Assembly (NCBI RefSeq): GCF_963583255.1
Contig: NC_084816.1
Coordinates: 19,334,053-19,398,052 of the forward strand
Length of the DNA: 64,000 nucleotides
Direction: 5' to 3'
Origin: Pyrus communis
Taxonomy: Eukaryota > Streptophyta > Magnoliopsida > Rosales > Rosaceae
Below are positions 25,501 to 37,600 of the stretch, in pieces; within the stretch, counting starts at the first letter, position 1, and each line of letters starts with the position of its first letter. Below the pieces are notes generated by a model. It did no database searches, had not been told where the DNA came from, and was given only the letters and a program-made list of their open reading frames with translations. Made by a program: the position numbers and the translations under genes.

Positions 25501-25744
25501 CTGTATTTGGCATTTGTCTTGAGGAAGGTGAGTGCACACTCCTGGACTCCTAGTACCGATGCGATTTTCCATTTTTATGTTGCTGTTACCATTATTATAG
25601 TCCGTTAGCATTTGCTGTGCGTTAAATCTATGTTATTTCCAGCGAGGGGAACCTGATCGTGATCGGACACAAGTAAACGGTAGGAGAGGCAAGGGGAAGA
25701 TGCACATATCAAAAGAGGACGTCATGTGCATAAGTAATGACTAA
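22511..25744 (+). CDS. mRNA cap guanine-N7 methyltransferase
   Basis: Twelve exons: 22511-22586, 23100-23239, 23334-23402, 23484-23555, 23924-24025, 24220-24276, 24389-24527, 24796-24860, 24981-25094, 25239-25362, 25466-25527 and 25643-25744. They total 1,122 nt, 373 residues, matching the plant family. It transfers a methyl group from S-adenosylmethionine to the N7 of the 5' guanosine cap of nuclear transcripts. The SAM-binding motif I is VLDLACGKGGDL (about 88-99), followed by YYVGIDIAEGSIEDCRTRY. FDVVSCQFALHYSW (to about 179) is the active-site region and LLRPGGTFIGTMPD follows. EWIVPFHVFKSLVEEYDMEL and DEWEVAHLYLAFVLRKR are late conserved blocks. The tail (NGRRGKGKMHISKED) is basic. All junctions keep frame. 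By recall it corresponds to Arabidopsis At3g20650. Confidence 0.93.
22953..23010. repeat. TATG and (TG)n microsatellites in intron 1 of the cap methyltransferase
   Basis: Repeats of TATGTA at about 22953-22970 are followed by a run of nine TG units at about 22991-23009. It is a simple-sequence tract within an intron. Confidence 0.85.
24056..24107. repeat. 26-bp tandem duplication in intron 5 of the cap methyltransferase
   Basis: GCCATTGCTCTGTTCCTTGG followed by GAGCTT occurs twice back to back without change, at 24056 and 24082. A third partial copy (GCCTTTGCT) begins at 24108. The two full copies being identical suggests a recent event. Confidence 0.9.
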
Positions 25745-26668
25745 TGCAACACCAATTATGTCTTGAACGTCCATTTTTACAGCAGACGAGCAATGAATTT
25801 GAACGGCAGGAGAAGCCTGCTTGGCGGTATGGGAAAGCGAAGAGCTCGACTCCCCGCACCGTTCTACTGGCTACGATTACAAGTGGATGTAATTGTTCAG
25901 TTTTGTAGATTAATTATGATCTAAGATTTGTAATTTTCATTGTCATCAAAGCAGCAGAGGAAATAACTGTTTGTAGTATATCTGCTATGAGAAATAGTTT
26001 AACTAGTCAAAGGTAAGTCACACAATGAACAATCTAATTTTGTTGAATTCATCATCCACGAGATTCTAAGACCTCTCATTTACAAGTGAAGAGGAAAATT
26101 ATTAGACTGTAATACTAAGTGTTTAAAAACTAAATACTTATATTATTCCTGAGATTTGGAGAATAAAAGTTACCATACACTTCAATTAGGACATCTCTCA
26201 AAGTTCGTCATTTTTTAAGCGATTAGGAATTGATCAGACGGTGGCTAACCGCCTAGCGTGTGAGCGATTTTTAGAGCATTGTTAAAAGCATCTGCAAGCC
26301 AACCTAAGACGCCAAACTAGTCAAGATCAAGCATTCTAAATGCATAAATCATAACGAAAATCTGACCACAAAACATTCTCAGAAAGTGAACCATGACAAA
26401 AATCCATACTACCGAAACTGCATAAGCTGTACGTATTATGTCACTACCTTCTCTGTTGCTTAACGAAGGTTTCACACGCGGTACTTTCTGATACAGTATT
26501 TGAAAAGGAAAAAAAAAAATCACGTACGCTGAAGAAATATGCACGCAGATTGCTCATCTATTAGCAATGCTTCGGGCATCAAATTGCTTTTATTTATTCC
26601 ACAAACGCTCATTACGCAGCGACGTGCATGTTTGGGATTGTTTTTTCGGCAGATTGAGCTAGAATTAA
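25745..26668. other. Convergent 3' flanks
   Basis: It holds the 3' UTR of the cap methyltransferase and the 3' flank of the minus-strand gene ending at 26669. A short segment near 26218-26270 (GGCTAACCGCCTAGCG) belongs to a CGCCTAG-type repeat also seen near 36560-36920. No other feature was seen. Confidence 0.55.
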
Positions 26669-28510
26669 CTAAGCACGCTTCGTCAAGACCACCATAACAA
26701 CCATAACCGCCAGTCCCATGAACGCAGATGCTACAACCGCCCCTGTATTCGCTCCGTCTGCTTCAGTCTCAGCTGCAGGGGGTTCGAAAATGTTCTGGAT
26801 GAATGACGACAAATCATTGACCCACTTATCCACAGTAAGCTTGATTTTCTGCACAAAACCACCGAGCATATCTTCCAAGCTGTTAGATTTCTCTGATTCA
26901 TCTTCAAGCTTCTTGGGTGAAGCTGGATAAGTATCTGCAGCATACTCTTCCGTGTTAAGATTACAGTTCTTGTTGGCCATAAATTGCTTGACCGCAGAAT
27001 TTTCCATCATAGCATTCCAGATATTTGGGTCACTTGTAATTGAAGCAACAACATTCTGGGGGCATGAAACCAAGAAAATAAATCAAGTCCCCTAACAAAT
27101 CGTACAAAGCCAGTCATCGTAAATTCGGGTAGCTTAAAGCACTTGACATTTTAAGAAGAAAAGACACATACTAAATTTCATGTTCAAAGCAACTGGATCC
27201 CGGAAAGGGCAAGGGATATTTCCAGGATCCAGTTGCTTTGACGTGGCTTAACCGTGACCGTGGCTTAACTGTGACCGTTCAAATACCTGAGCTTCAGAAC
27301 TTCTACTCAGCATTTCAAATGCTTGAAGAGCATGTTTCGGCACTGAAGTCCTAGTAGGAAGTAGGGATCCCATCTCCTCAGGTTCAGGGTTTTTTATCAG
27401 AGGCAGCCTAGCCACACCAGCAGCAGCAGACGGCTCCCCCAAATCAGTAGATTTGGGCGAAGAAAGATACACCCTGAAAGTTCATGTACGGAACGCATGA
27501 TAGAGCCAACATTAGTCTACAAATTATACATATACATCAACAAAATGAAGAAAAACTCCTTCAATCTTATAAATTTGGCGCCTCGTAACAGTGCAACCGA
27601 TTACGCTTACAGAAGGGGGATAACTTCTGATATCCCAAAATACGAAATCAAGAAGACATAAACAAGACTACAACCACATCTACAGTTGGATAACAAGAAA
27701 TTGTTAATTCCATTCAAAAACCAATAAACTCAAACATATTTTCTTCGCACCGAAAACCATTTCAGTAAGTAATTTCTTCCACATTCGACCAAAAAAAGGA
27801 AATTAATTTCTTCGACCATTCATGTTCAACAACAAAATCGGCTTCTACAAATACAAATATATCCCAAATGAAAATTCCCAAAAACTAGAAAAACACAATG
27901 TCAAACATTCTCTTTCTATTTGGCAATTTGTAGTTCAAACAAAGCAATTCCACAATACCAGAGCAGAAATGTAAATTTCCAATACTTGCAAAAAAAGTAG
28001 ATTTTCATAATTTTGCAATTTTCTTTTCTCGTTAACCAAACAGAGCATAACACAAACAACACAAAAAAAGAATGGAAATTCATTGGAAAATAATAAATAA
28101 AACAATTAAATTAGTTTATCATTTTAATTGGTGGAGAGATTATACTTATCGAGGGCGTCTTTCAATTCAGCGGTGGCCTCTTTGGCCTCCTTGAAGCTCG
28201 GCGCAGCGTCGAAGACAACCCTCGGCATCGGCTCGCCGCCCGACATCACCAGGTCATCTTCTCCGGCGCCGACCACCTGCCAGTCGACGAAGTCATCGAC
28301 CGCGTCCGACGCAGGCTTCTCGATCGCTGCCACTTCACCTCCGCCGTAGTTCTGAGCCGTGAGGGTCGCTGCCACAGGAATTGAGGCCTTGCGAACCGAA
28401 TGACCAGTCGGCAAAGGAACCCCCGGCGCGCCACGGAGCATGCCGCCGTGGACCACGCCGCCGATCCCGGCCACCTTTGCCACAGACCTCATGACTCCGC
28501 TGCCTCCCAT
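26669..28510 (-). CDS. Tail-anchored membrane protein of unknown function
   Basis: Three exons on the minus strand: 28510-28146, 27473-27287 and 27055-26669, encoding 312 residues. I chose ATG at 28510 (MGGSGVMRSVAKVAG); the upstream extension starts at TTG. The first exon has a Gly/Ala-rich N terminus, then acidic VDDFVDWQVVGAGEDDLV and a charged segment FKEAKEATAELKDALDK that may be helical. Exon 2 has LPTRTSVPKHALQAFEML. Exon 3 has SDPNIWNAMMENSAVKQFM and FVQKIKLTVDKWVNDLSSF, then one hydrophobic segment near the end (VVASAFMGLAVMVVMVVL) followed by TKRA. One C-terminal membrane segment with a short basic tail predicts a tail-anchored protein facing the cytosol, at the ER or an organelle outer membrane. 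I recognise the layout as a conserved plant protein but cannot name a function. Intron 2 carries an inverted repeat and a 17-bp tandem repeat. Confidence 0.78.
27185..27275. repeat. 16-bp perfect inverted repeat followed by 17-bp tandem repeat
   Basis: CAAAGCAACTGGATCC (27185-27200) and GGATCCAGTTGCTTTG (27225-27240) are exact inverse copies with a 24-base loop. Immediately after, CGTGGCTTAACCGTGAC is repeated once with one change (27242 and 27259), ending in CGTTCAAAT. The structure lies in intron 2 of the tail-anchored protein gene, ending next to the exon 2 donor. It may be a MITE end or footprint, as GTGACCGTTCAAAT also ends the 8890 element. Confidence 0.8.
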
Positions 28511-29118
28511 AGTTTTCTGTGGCTGTGAGTGTGGCAAAACCCTGGAAAGTAGAGAGTCGAAACCTCTCTCTCTCTCTCTCTCTCTTTTTCCGATTGATGT
28601 TTGTCGGAGGATAATCGGAATTTATAAGAATTTGTGGAGGAGAGAAAGAGGATTAAGGAATTTCCTTATTCTCTGGACGCTGGCACTGTTATCCTTGATG
28701 ATCGCTGCTAGGCTGCCACGTGGTAATTAATATACTTTTGCGTTTACTTGTAAGCTAAGGAAAACCGAGTTTTTAAGCTTATTTTTAACTACACCTTACA
28801 ACTCGTTTTTAATCTCATTTTGTCTATGTAACTCTAAAATTATAACTTTACTCCTAAAACTTAAAATTTTCTCCACTTCACTTCTGGAGCTCGATTTTGG
28901 ATCCTATTTTGTTATTTGAAACTAAAAAGTCATCATTTTACTCCTAATTCTGTTAATTACGTTATATTGAATGTTAATGCAAAGGGAAGAGATAATATTT
29001 TTTGCTAATTTTTTTATTTTAGTCTGTAAAACTCAATTTTAATATTTTTAATGCATAATAGAGATTTATAATCAATTTTTTTGACACATGTGACATCAAA
29101 GAAACAATAGAGGGCGCA

Positions 29119-29285
29119 TTTTTTTTTTTAACAAACGATACATTATATATACTAAGGGGAAATGAGGGTGGTTTCAGCCTCACAATGATCTAGTAATACT
29201 GTGGTTCAAATTCACTTTTGGCGAGAATCGAACATAAAATCTTTCACTTACAAATGATATCACTATACCGTAGTATTAAGCGGCA
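29119..29285 (-). mobile_element. SINE-like element, family B
   Basis: An oligo-T start is followed by AACAAACGATACATTATATA, CTGTGGTTCAAATTCAC and GCGAGAATCGAACATAAAAT. The order matches the copies at 6505, 30014 and 63892. Confidence 0.65.
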
Positions 29286-30013
29286 TAAAAAACCACTTAA
29301 TACACATAACTTTAAAGTTCTTTAAAGTTTAAACTAAAATTTGGAAGAGTTGGGCCGATCCATTTCGAACTCAACGGTTTGAGGCCATCATCACTGAGGC
29401 CTATCCCCATTCCCCATTGCCCCTTCGAGCTTTTCTTCGCAAATAGCACCTCAGAACATCATATTTTATAAACTTTGGTGAAGATACGCTACTTGCAAAT
29501 GCGATTTGAGTTTTGTATTTTGTTTATGAAAGAATCACGCTAATGGCTTGAAGAAATGCATACCTTGATCATGCTATTAAGTTGGTTTATATATAAGAAA
29601 AAAATTAATTAATTAAAATGATGTTTCCTGCACCAGATGATTAGTAGACAAACCTAAGTTCTTCCTCCATCTCCAAGTATCATAGAAATGAGACATATTT
29701 TTAATTTTACTCATCTACTTTTTTTATGGTGTAAAATGTTGGTAAGGTGCAAAGAGCTTATAACCCAATTGGTTTTTTTTTTTTTTTTTTTCTCGCATCC
29801 GAAGTTCCGAATTCAAATCACTTCTTCTTAATTATTGTTTGTATATAAAAAAAAAAAAAAAAAAAAAAAGGTCGACAAAGTTGAAATGGAAAATTATATA
29901 TGTAAACGTGGTCTCTTAATCGTTGTCGCACTGGACCTTGAAAATATGAAGGCCCGGTCCTGATCTCAACTATGTTCATGCCAAATGCCAATAACAACAA
30001 CGTGATCTAACAA

Positions 30014-30190
30014 TTTTTTTTTTTTTTGGGTTAACGAACGATATTATCCACATTAAGGAGGTGATGGAGTGAGGTAAGTCTCGCAATGTGCTAGCAATAA
30101 TGTGGTTCAAATTTGTCTTTTAACAAGAATCGAACCGAAAATCTCTCACTTACAAGTGAAAATAAATACTACTATATCGTAATATTAAGT
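30014..30190 (-). mobile_element. SINE-like element, family B
   Basis: An oligo-T start is followed by TTAACGAACGATATTATCC, AATAATGTGGTTCAAATTTG and AATCGAACCGAAAATCTCTC. It is the best preserved member of the family in the window. Confidence 0.68.
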
Positions 30191-32433
30191 AATAACAAGA
30201 TCAAAATATAATTGTCTTAGTTTAATACAAAACAACGAGATACAATCCCTAATTCAAAACAAACTTACACAAGAAAAATAACTAGGAAAATGACGCCCAT
30301 TTCAAAGCGTCCAGTGCCAATGAAACACAAATGCCAGTACCCAAAACTATTATCATAGAATTAATTAAGTTGGCTAAAGCAGTATGCTTCCCGGTACTCA
30401 TCTAAGTTTGAATTTTCATTAAGAGAACAAAACCATTATTATTTCTTTCAAACCATCTTCATTAAGAGAACAAAACAAAAGATTGAATAATTAGCCTCTA
30501 TAATTTTGAATCTGGATGCAGATTGGGATGCAGTTTGATGGTTTCAAAGTAGCTCATTTACTTACAAGGTGATGAGAGATTTTTTATTGTGCCCAAAATA
30601 TAGGGTAGTACATCATACGTTACTATTGTATGGTGAGATACTTGTATTAAAAAAAATTAATAATTAAAAAAATAGAATACGGGGTAGTACATCACATGGT
30701 GTACCACCCGTGTTCCAAGCACAATAAAAATTTTCTCTAAGCTGACTGAAGGTCGGCTACATAGATGATCAACGAGTGCTCATGAATATTCTGTAAATCA
30801 CCATCATCTCCATTTTAATTAAATGGGTATGCATATACCATCCCTAGTCGGCAGCTTCCGGGATAGAGATTAGTTTAATAGAAAATACCATTTACGTCAC
30901 ATCTGCTGATTTGCAACTAAAATACAAACTCAGAAGATAATATATAAAACAAGGTCAAAACCTTGCTATCAAATATTGGTATAAAACAATAATTCTTGCC
31001 GTGCCAATTTAAACATGAAAAGATATTATATTTAGCCGAAGGGAATAAAGAAATTTGATCCTTTGCTTTGCTTAAACAGGATTAGGTGACATTAGATATG
31101 GAATTAACAAAAAAGTTAGAAGATTAATTAGAACTGCTAATCTGATTCCAGGAGTTCACATCTGACATCTTTTTACAAACTCCACCCTTTTTCCTGCTCA
31201 AAACCGTCCGATAATCTCAAGCGAACCTGCTCCTGCTTAGTGCTAATTAAAATATTTAAACTTGCATTAATATTCTAAAGAAAAAGAGGACAAAGTTGGG
31301 AAACAAGTTGGCATCTCCTCTCTCTATCTCAGACCCCAAAAGCCTTTCTCCTTCCTCACATGATTCTTCAACACACCTGCAAACAGTCACATGATTATTG
31401 TTCGGAGCTCAAGAATCAATTCCATCATCTTACATGCACTCTTAGGGATGTAGTATTCATAGAAAACGTGAGTTTGTCCAGTTGGTCATGATTTTACTTA
31501 TCCTCTTGCACCCGTATAAAAATCTCCCTACTCGCACAGTTTTTTAAACTCTCGCTTGTATAAGTTATATGATTTTAATTAGTACTATACTCATAATATG
31601 GGGATTGAGATCCACTTTAAATCTGTGTCCAGAGCACGCATACTGAGAGATCATGACCACTCAATTTAAATCATACGGCCATATTAACCCATTACACTGA
31701 TCCACTTCACAAAAACCCAAAATCTTTTGCAGTTTGAATATCTTTCTCTCTATCGAACGGTCAAGTGTTAGTGGTGTGTAGAAAATATTATAAAAATTAA
31801 AAAGGTGTGAGAAAAGTAATTTGGGATGTGTGAATTATATAATCACTCAATATAGAATGCTACTAGATAAAAGCCCAGGAGCTACACTTTTGAACTATGT
31901 AGAACAATTCCCTCAAAAGATAAGCCAACAACAAAAGTTTGTTTCTTTTGTTTTTATATAGGAAATTTCTAGCAATATAATCATTTTTTGTATTGTTTAT
32001 AGGGAAATTTGGATACATCATATGTGGGAACAGAAAAAAGGGGCAAAGAAAAAATATCTCCTTAATGAATAAAAGTTATAAAACAAATAAAGAACAACAA
32101 ATGAAAAAACAAATCTCTCTCCATCATCTGAAACACTAACATGTTTGTCTCTGCAATATTTATGACCAGAAATGAGACATGACATGCGTTAAAATCCAAA
32201 AGAAACTGTTCAAGTGTTGCGCACACCAAAAAATAACAGAAACCAATATCCATAGAAACTGCAGCACATGTTACAAAATAACTGCAGAAACAAAACTTAT
32301 AAAACATAATTAAATTAAGAGAAGTGATTCTGCACGCCCTATTCTTCACCTACAAACTTCTGTCTATATCCGTCATCGGACTGAATAAATTAATAGAAAA
32401 TCAACGGACTGAAATAATAAGGGTGTGCGAAAG

Positions 32434-32907
32434 TCAATCTTCCGAGACTTGATTACCTGAGGGTTTACAGTCAGGGGGATCCTCAAAGAGTGAGAGGGAA
32501 AACTGTTTGTGAGCAACCCCAATGTCAAAGAGGATGAGACCTGATCTTGGATCATCAACAATGATGTCTTTGACCGGCAGCCACAGAAAGAGCTCTTCCT
32601 GAGACAAGCCCTGAACCCCAATGAGGCTGCCATAGCTGAGATTTGCCCTCACCACGCTCTCAAAGAAAACCCTGTTCTCATATTTTGTGAGGCATGGGGC
32701 ATCAAGGAAGACCTGGAGCTCCCCATTGTCTGAGAGAGTGTAGGACTTGACCTCCTTTGGGAGGAGGCCAGGTGGCAGACCCTGGGAGATAAGGAGGTCG
32801 TGGATGTTGCTGGAGGAGAGAGAGAGGGGTAGAGAGAGAAGGAGGAGAAAGGCCCATGGAAAGACTCTGAGGAAGGAGGAGAAGAAGTGGGTGTTTAACA
32901 GGGACAT
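32434..32907 (-). CDS. DUF538 family protein
   Basis: A single-exon gene of 157 residues starting at ATG 32907. The N terminus has a signal peptide or signal anchor (FPWAFLLLLSLPLSLSSS), so the mature protein is likely secreted or luminal. The DUF538 domain begins at NIHDLLISQGLPPGLLPKEV and continues through YTLSDNGELQVFLDAPC, YENRVFFESVVRANLSYGSL and FLWLPVKDIIVDDPRSGLIL to FDIGVAHKQFSLSLFEDPP. The start of the domain (HDLL..GLPPGLLP) and the LWLPVKDI block are family hallmarks. DUF538 proteins are plant-specific and have been linked to stress responses, with no agreed biochemical role. A (GA)n tract lies in the leader just upstream. Length and integrity are normal. Confidence 0.9.
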   Translation of the reverse strand: MSLLNTHFFSSFLRVFPWAFLLLLSLPLSLSSSNIHDLLISQGLPPGLLPKEVKSYTLSDNGELQVFLDAPCLTKYENRVFFESVVRANLSYGSLIGVQGLSQEELFLWLPVKDIIVDDPRSGLILFDIGVAHKQFSLSLFEDPPDCKPSGNQVSED

Positions 32908-32946
32908 GATGGTGGTTGGATGGAAAATGGTTAGAGAGAGAAGAGC

Positions 32947-32947
<1 letters not shown>

Positions 32948-32988
<41 letters not shown>
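32948..32988. repeat. (GA)n microsatellite in the DUF538 gene leader
   Basis: About twenty GA units lie 40-80 bases upstream of the start codon (CT repeats on the coding strand). Such tracts are common in plant 5' leaders and can affect promoter activity. Confidence 0.85.
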
Positions 32989-32993
<5 letters not shown>

Positions 32994-33203
32994 AGAGGAT
33001 TTGGAGGGTTTTAAGGGGCGATGAAATGTATTTGGGAGAGTTGGAAAGTTGGAAAACTGTTTATTAAAGGAGAACTGGACCGACTGGTAGAGTTGGAAAG
33101 TTGAAACTGTTTATTAAAGAGCTTGTGTGGTGAAGTTACTATATTACCCTAGTTGGTGAATGCTTTGTTTGTGTGAGGTGATGGGGGACCTAGGGTTCTC
33201 TTC

Positions 33204-33355
33204 GGATCTCTTCCATCAAATATATCCCACCAATCAATCTAAGCTCTTGGAATTTGATTTAGGAAGCGTTTTTAAAAGTTATAATAATTTTAACCGTTAG
33301 ATCAAATCTTAAAAATTCAAATTGATTGATGGGATGGATTTGATGGAAGAGATCT
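33204..33355. mobile_element. Palindromic MITE
   Basis: The left arm GATCTCTTCCATCAAATATA then TCCCACCAATCAAT is the near-exact inverse of the right arm ATTGATTGATGGGATGG then ATTTGATGGAAGAGATC. The arms are about 34 bases and the whole is 152 bases. It lies upstream of the DUF538 gene and could form a strong hairpin. Confidence 0.72.
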
Positions 33356-34389
33356 ACATGAAATTTCTTTCCCCGGGGGACCAAGAGCTTAATTATTTTG
33401 TACTGTAGCACCTTATTATTATTGGCTGTCTTGCTTGCTGACGTGCTAAATTGTTTCTTAAAGTTGTATCTAGTCAAGTGTATCTACAATTCTACATTCT
33501 ACACCATAACCTTCATAAATATCTATTCCATTTTCTTCTTACCTACTAATCATGTATCTTATTTTAGTCTTAGTTATAATATTTTACTTGAACTTAAATT
33601 AATGTTTATCTGTAAGCTTTTGTAGGTACAACTTAACTGAGGTACGTCTTAAAAGTTTTTAAGACGTTCTTGCCTAAGTTTTATTTGTTGGTGGGCGAGT
33701 CTTAGCAATGGTGTAATCTGAATGATTGAACGAAGGATTTGGATGCAGAAATTTGAGTGAAGTCGGTGAATATGTGTGAAAGGAGTTTAAAATATAGAAA
33801 AAAAAAGTTGAAAATGATTGCTGATTTCAGATAGAAAAGGGGATGTATAGCTAGTGGCGGATCCAGGATTCTAACATTAGATATTCCTAATCAAGTTATA
33901 CTAGACGCTAATTGGGTGGAGGGCTCGAGTGTAGCGCCTATGCGCCTAGACGGGCATTTGAGTACTAGGATAATTTAAGTAAATTTATTATATATCATAT
34001 AAATAAATGTCTATTTACACTTTAAAAAAATTGTACTTGTTTGAGAATTTATGTTTATTATTTAACATATAAAATAAAAAAAATATCATAATTTTCCTTT
34101 AGTATTTTAATGAATTTGATGGTATGAGATGAAAGTTCTAGTGATTATGAGTTCGTAGTACTTTACGAAATATTTTTCAAAAGTTGTATGAATTTATAGT
34201 GAATTTAAAAGAAAAATAACAGCATCAAACATATTGGTTGAGTAATACATCATCCTTTTATTAATTAAAATGTTAGGTGGCACAACCTAATTGGACAACA
34301 ATTATAAAAAAAAATTGGAGAGTTGGTCACTTAGGGAATGGAGAGAGTCTTTCTTCTTCGTTAGAACAAGATCCAAGAATAGCAGAGCC

Positions 34390-34656
34390 ATGATGGTTTC
34401 TTCGTATTCCTCCTCGTCTAAAAGTAGATATTTCTTCTTGGTTCTGTTGTACAACATCTTGATAGCCATAGTAGTCTTCTCTCTTCCATCATCTGCCAAG
34501 ATTGTTGGGTGGTCATCGGAGATCCTTACCGACACCTTTTCAGACTTTCGAATGGTCCTGAGACCACCCAAGTCTATGAATGGATCTGCCATGTGTGTAG
34601 CACTGTGGCACCCTGCCTTGCCCAATTATTGGATGGGCAAAATTCAATACCTATGA
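34390..34656 (+). CDS. Unassigned ORF with secretory-type N terminus
   Basis: ATG at 34390 opens 88 codons. The start is Ser-rich, then YFFLVLLYNILIAIVVFSLP followed by SSAKIV looks like a signal peptide with a cleavage site. The rest (SEILTDTFSDFRMVLRPP, then WHPALPNYWMGKIQYL) matches nothing I recognise. An overlapping frame is also open over 34509-34844. It may be the 5' end of a broken gene for a secreted protein. Evidence is weak. Confidence 0.25.
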   Translation: MMVSSYSSSSKSRYFFLVLLYNILIAIVVFSLPSSAKIVGWSSEILTDTFSDFRMVLRPPKSMNGSAMCVALWHPALPNYWMGKIQYL

Positions 34657-37600
34657 GGAGATTTTATTCAAGGCTGGGGAGTTATCCACCCTTGCAAATG
34701 AATAGGTCTGCTCTTGTTAACTCATGTTGGTTGATATATCACCGTATAGTTATATTGTTCAAAATATTTTCTTTTCGTTTTTTTCTTGTGAAAAACCTAA
34801 ATAACAGAACTAAAAAAGAAGTAACAATCAAAAGAGGTAAGTAACAACACTTCTAAGATTAAAGAGACTATACACGAGTGATATATTCCCAGATTCATAA
34901 CAATATCCGCAACAAAGTTAGCTTTACGAAATACATGATTTCACATTGTATAATAAAATTTTAAGAATACCATCATTTTGTACCAAATGATTCGTAGTTA
35001 ACTATTTTTTTTTCTTAATAAAAGCCAACTAAAGACTAAAATATTCCAAAAATAAAAGAAAAAATTTGGTAGTTTGTACAATCTTCATTTAAATACAAAA
35101 AATGTACCACAAAAGGTCCCTAGGTGGTGCAAACAGCTCAGCCAAAGGACCTCCTCCTGGCCATTTCATCATAAAAATTGGCAACAAAGAAAGTATGACT
35201 ACATATTATGAATACTATTTCATTAACTAAACTAATAATTAGAAAAATACTAGTCTTTCAATTGGAGCTAATTAGAGTTTTTGGCTCTTAGATTTGTCAC
35301 ATTGTTATAACTTTGGTTCCTTGCTCTTAAAATCCTTTTATTCTGGACAAAAGGTGTTACACAAAGATATCATTAACCCAAATTGTGATAAGTTTTAATT
35401 CAAATATCAAATTAAATCAAAATTCAGGAAACGATACTTGAACGTTTTCGATTAATTAATAATCAACCCAAAGTAACATACTATAACATCAGAGTCTATT
35501 TGCGTTTGCAGGTCAAGCAGCTAAATGTAGAAAAGACTCACCGAATAAATACTTCCATCTAAAAATTATAATTGAAGAGTGCTACCATTAGCATGCAAGA
35601 AGTGACGGAGCCAACATAAAGTCATTAGCTGCTCGTGACCTCAATAGCTTCATAACTCCACATATTTGTGTATGACTACACACAATTGTGGCAAACTGAA
35701 AAAAGAGCCAAAACACTGAACTACAAATTGCTGCTTCTTTTGTGCAACCCCCCGAGCCCCGTATAGTTATTTGTAAATTTTTTTCTTTCTTTCATCCGTC
35801 GTTCTTTTCCTATTTCTTGTGCGCGACCTTATGGTGTGCAACAAATGTTTGATAAAAAGCCTCACTCGATAGTCCTACACATAAATCAACAGAATGCGGC
35901 ATAATTTGGTAGTTACCCACTTGAAGCTCAACCAAATGATTCAATGAAGTTTTTTTTTTGATAAAATTGTGACGCTATTGTTGTTAAATTCTGATTCTGC
36001 CACTGCGCGTAAGGGTATATAAAAAATTGTTCAATCCCATATGAACCAATGGAGTATACATTAATTAACCAGAGTAACGGCTGCATATGTAGTGGAAAAG
36101 TCAGAATCCAGGAAGTCCCTCATATGAATTCTGCAACTGTATAAGGGAAGGGACGGTGAATATATAGGCAACAACTGCAGACTTGCTGCATACCCTTTTT
36201 TTCTTTTCTTTTACTGTTAAGTTCATGTTGATCTACAGAAAAAATAAAAGGTTGTATAGGGACTTTTTCATTTGATGTCATGTGGCTAATGTTCTAAAAA
36301 TCGCGAAGCATTAGATGCGCGCCCAGTTCGCTTTTTAGAACATTGCGTGTGGCAAACATTTATCTAGCTAAACATAAAAAGTGTTACGAGCTTTAATTAT
36401 AATTCGAATTATTTAACACGTGTTGTGTAACTGAAGGTTTCTACATGATGTACGAGAGTAAATTACCACTCAAATTTTTCTTCATATTCTGTGTTCGTGA
36501 AGAAAGTTGATGTATCGCTATAAAACCAATTGCAATCAGTGTTTGAAAAATCCTCATCTAGGTGTTAAGCGGCTGGTTACCGTCCCTATTAACCCCTAGA
36601 GGTTTGAAAATTAAGAAAATGTGTCTAGACCTCCTTAAGCGCCCTCCTAGACTTGTGACTCTCATTTAGACAGAAAAACAATAACTTTCATTTATGATTT
36701 TATTTTTGTTCAATAAATTGTAAGAAACTTGTCGAATACTTAATCCTTTAATCTATATTTCATTTTATCTTGCAATTTATGTATCTCAATACAAGTATGT
36801 ATTGTTATAAGTATAAATAAGCACTTATTCATACGATATATAATAAATTACCTAAATCCGTCTAGTTCGCCTAAGCCCCACCTAGCTGCTTAAGCAATAA
36901 GCGTTAACTTACCGCCCGACTAGCACATAGTATCTATTAGAATCTTGATTGCAATACGAAGTCTAGCAAAACTCCTTTTTTCTAATATAAAGTTCACACT
37001 CAATAATGCCACCACTCACGGCTTCTAACATTTACTGAGTCTTTTTTTTTTTTTTTGTCAAACTAATTTACTTCTATAATCCATTCTATTAAAAAAAAAC
37101 ATACTAGTACAAGAAAAAAAGAGCTCAAAAGGCATCGCACAACCTAAATGCAAGCCCAGTAAAACAAAATAAATACAACATAAAAGCCTAAAAAGGCCAA
37201 ACTGAAAAACAACATAAACCTTAAAATTAAAGAGGAAATTAGCAGCCACCAACAAATTTGATGTGCCTCCATTGCAAGACCACCACCACCAAAAAAATTA
37301 ACCAAACAAAGCAACTAAATCAACAAAAAATAAGGATGATCAAGCCATCCACATAATGAACGCTCTCGTAATCCTATCAAGTATCGAGTCTATTTGCCAT
37401 TGAAGAGTCAAGACTCGAATAGTGAAAGAAGAAACCTGCGTTGAGCATAAAATTTTTACGAGGCAATGATTAAAAGTTACCTGGTAAATGCCCCCTGGGG
37501 CCCCACATATGGACATATCTTGTGAGTGATTGACTGTTGACAATGAATAAAATCTACTAATCTAGTGTGAGTATAGGCCCCACGTAGTTGCTTTGCAGGT

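Larger units (their letters stand above)
28511..32433. other. Gene-free stretch with SINE copies
   Basis: It starts with the 5' leader of the tail-anchored protein gene, which has a (CT)n tract at about 28563-28585. Two family B SINE-like copies follow (29119-29285, 30014-30190), and there are long T and A runs at 29773-29792 and 29848-29869. No gene was recognised. The right end is the probable 3' UTR of the DUF538 gene. Confidence 0.6.
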
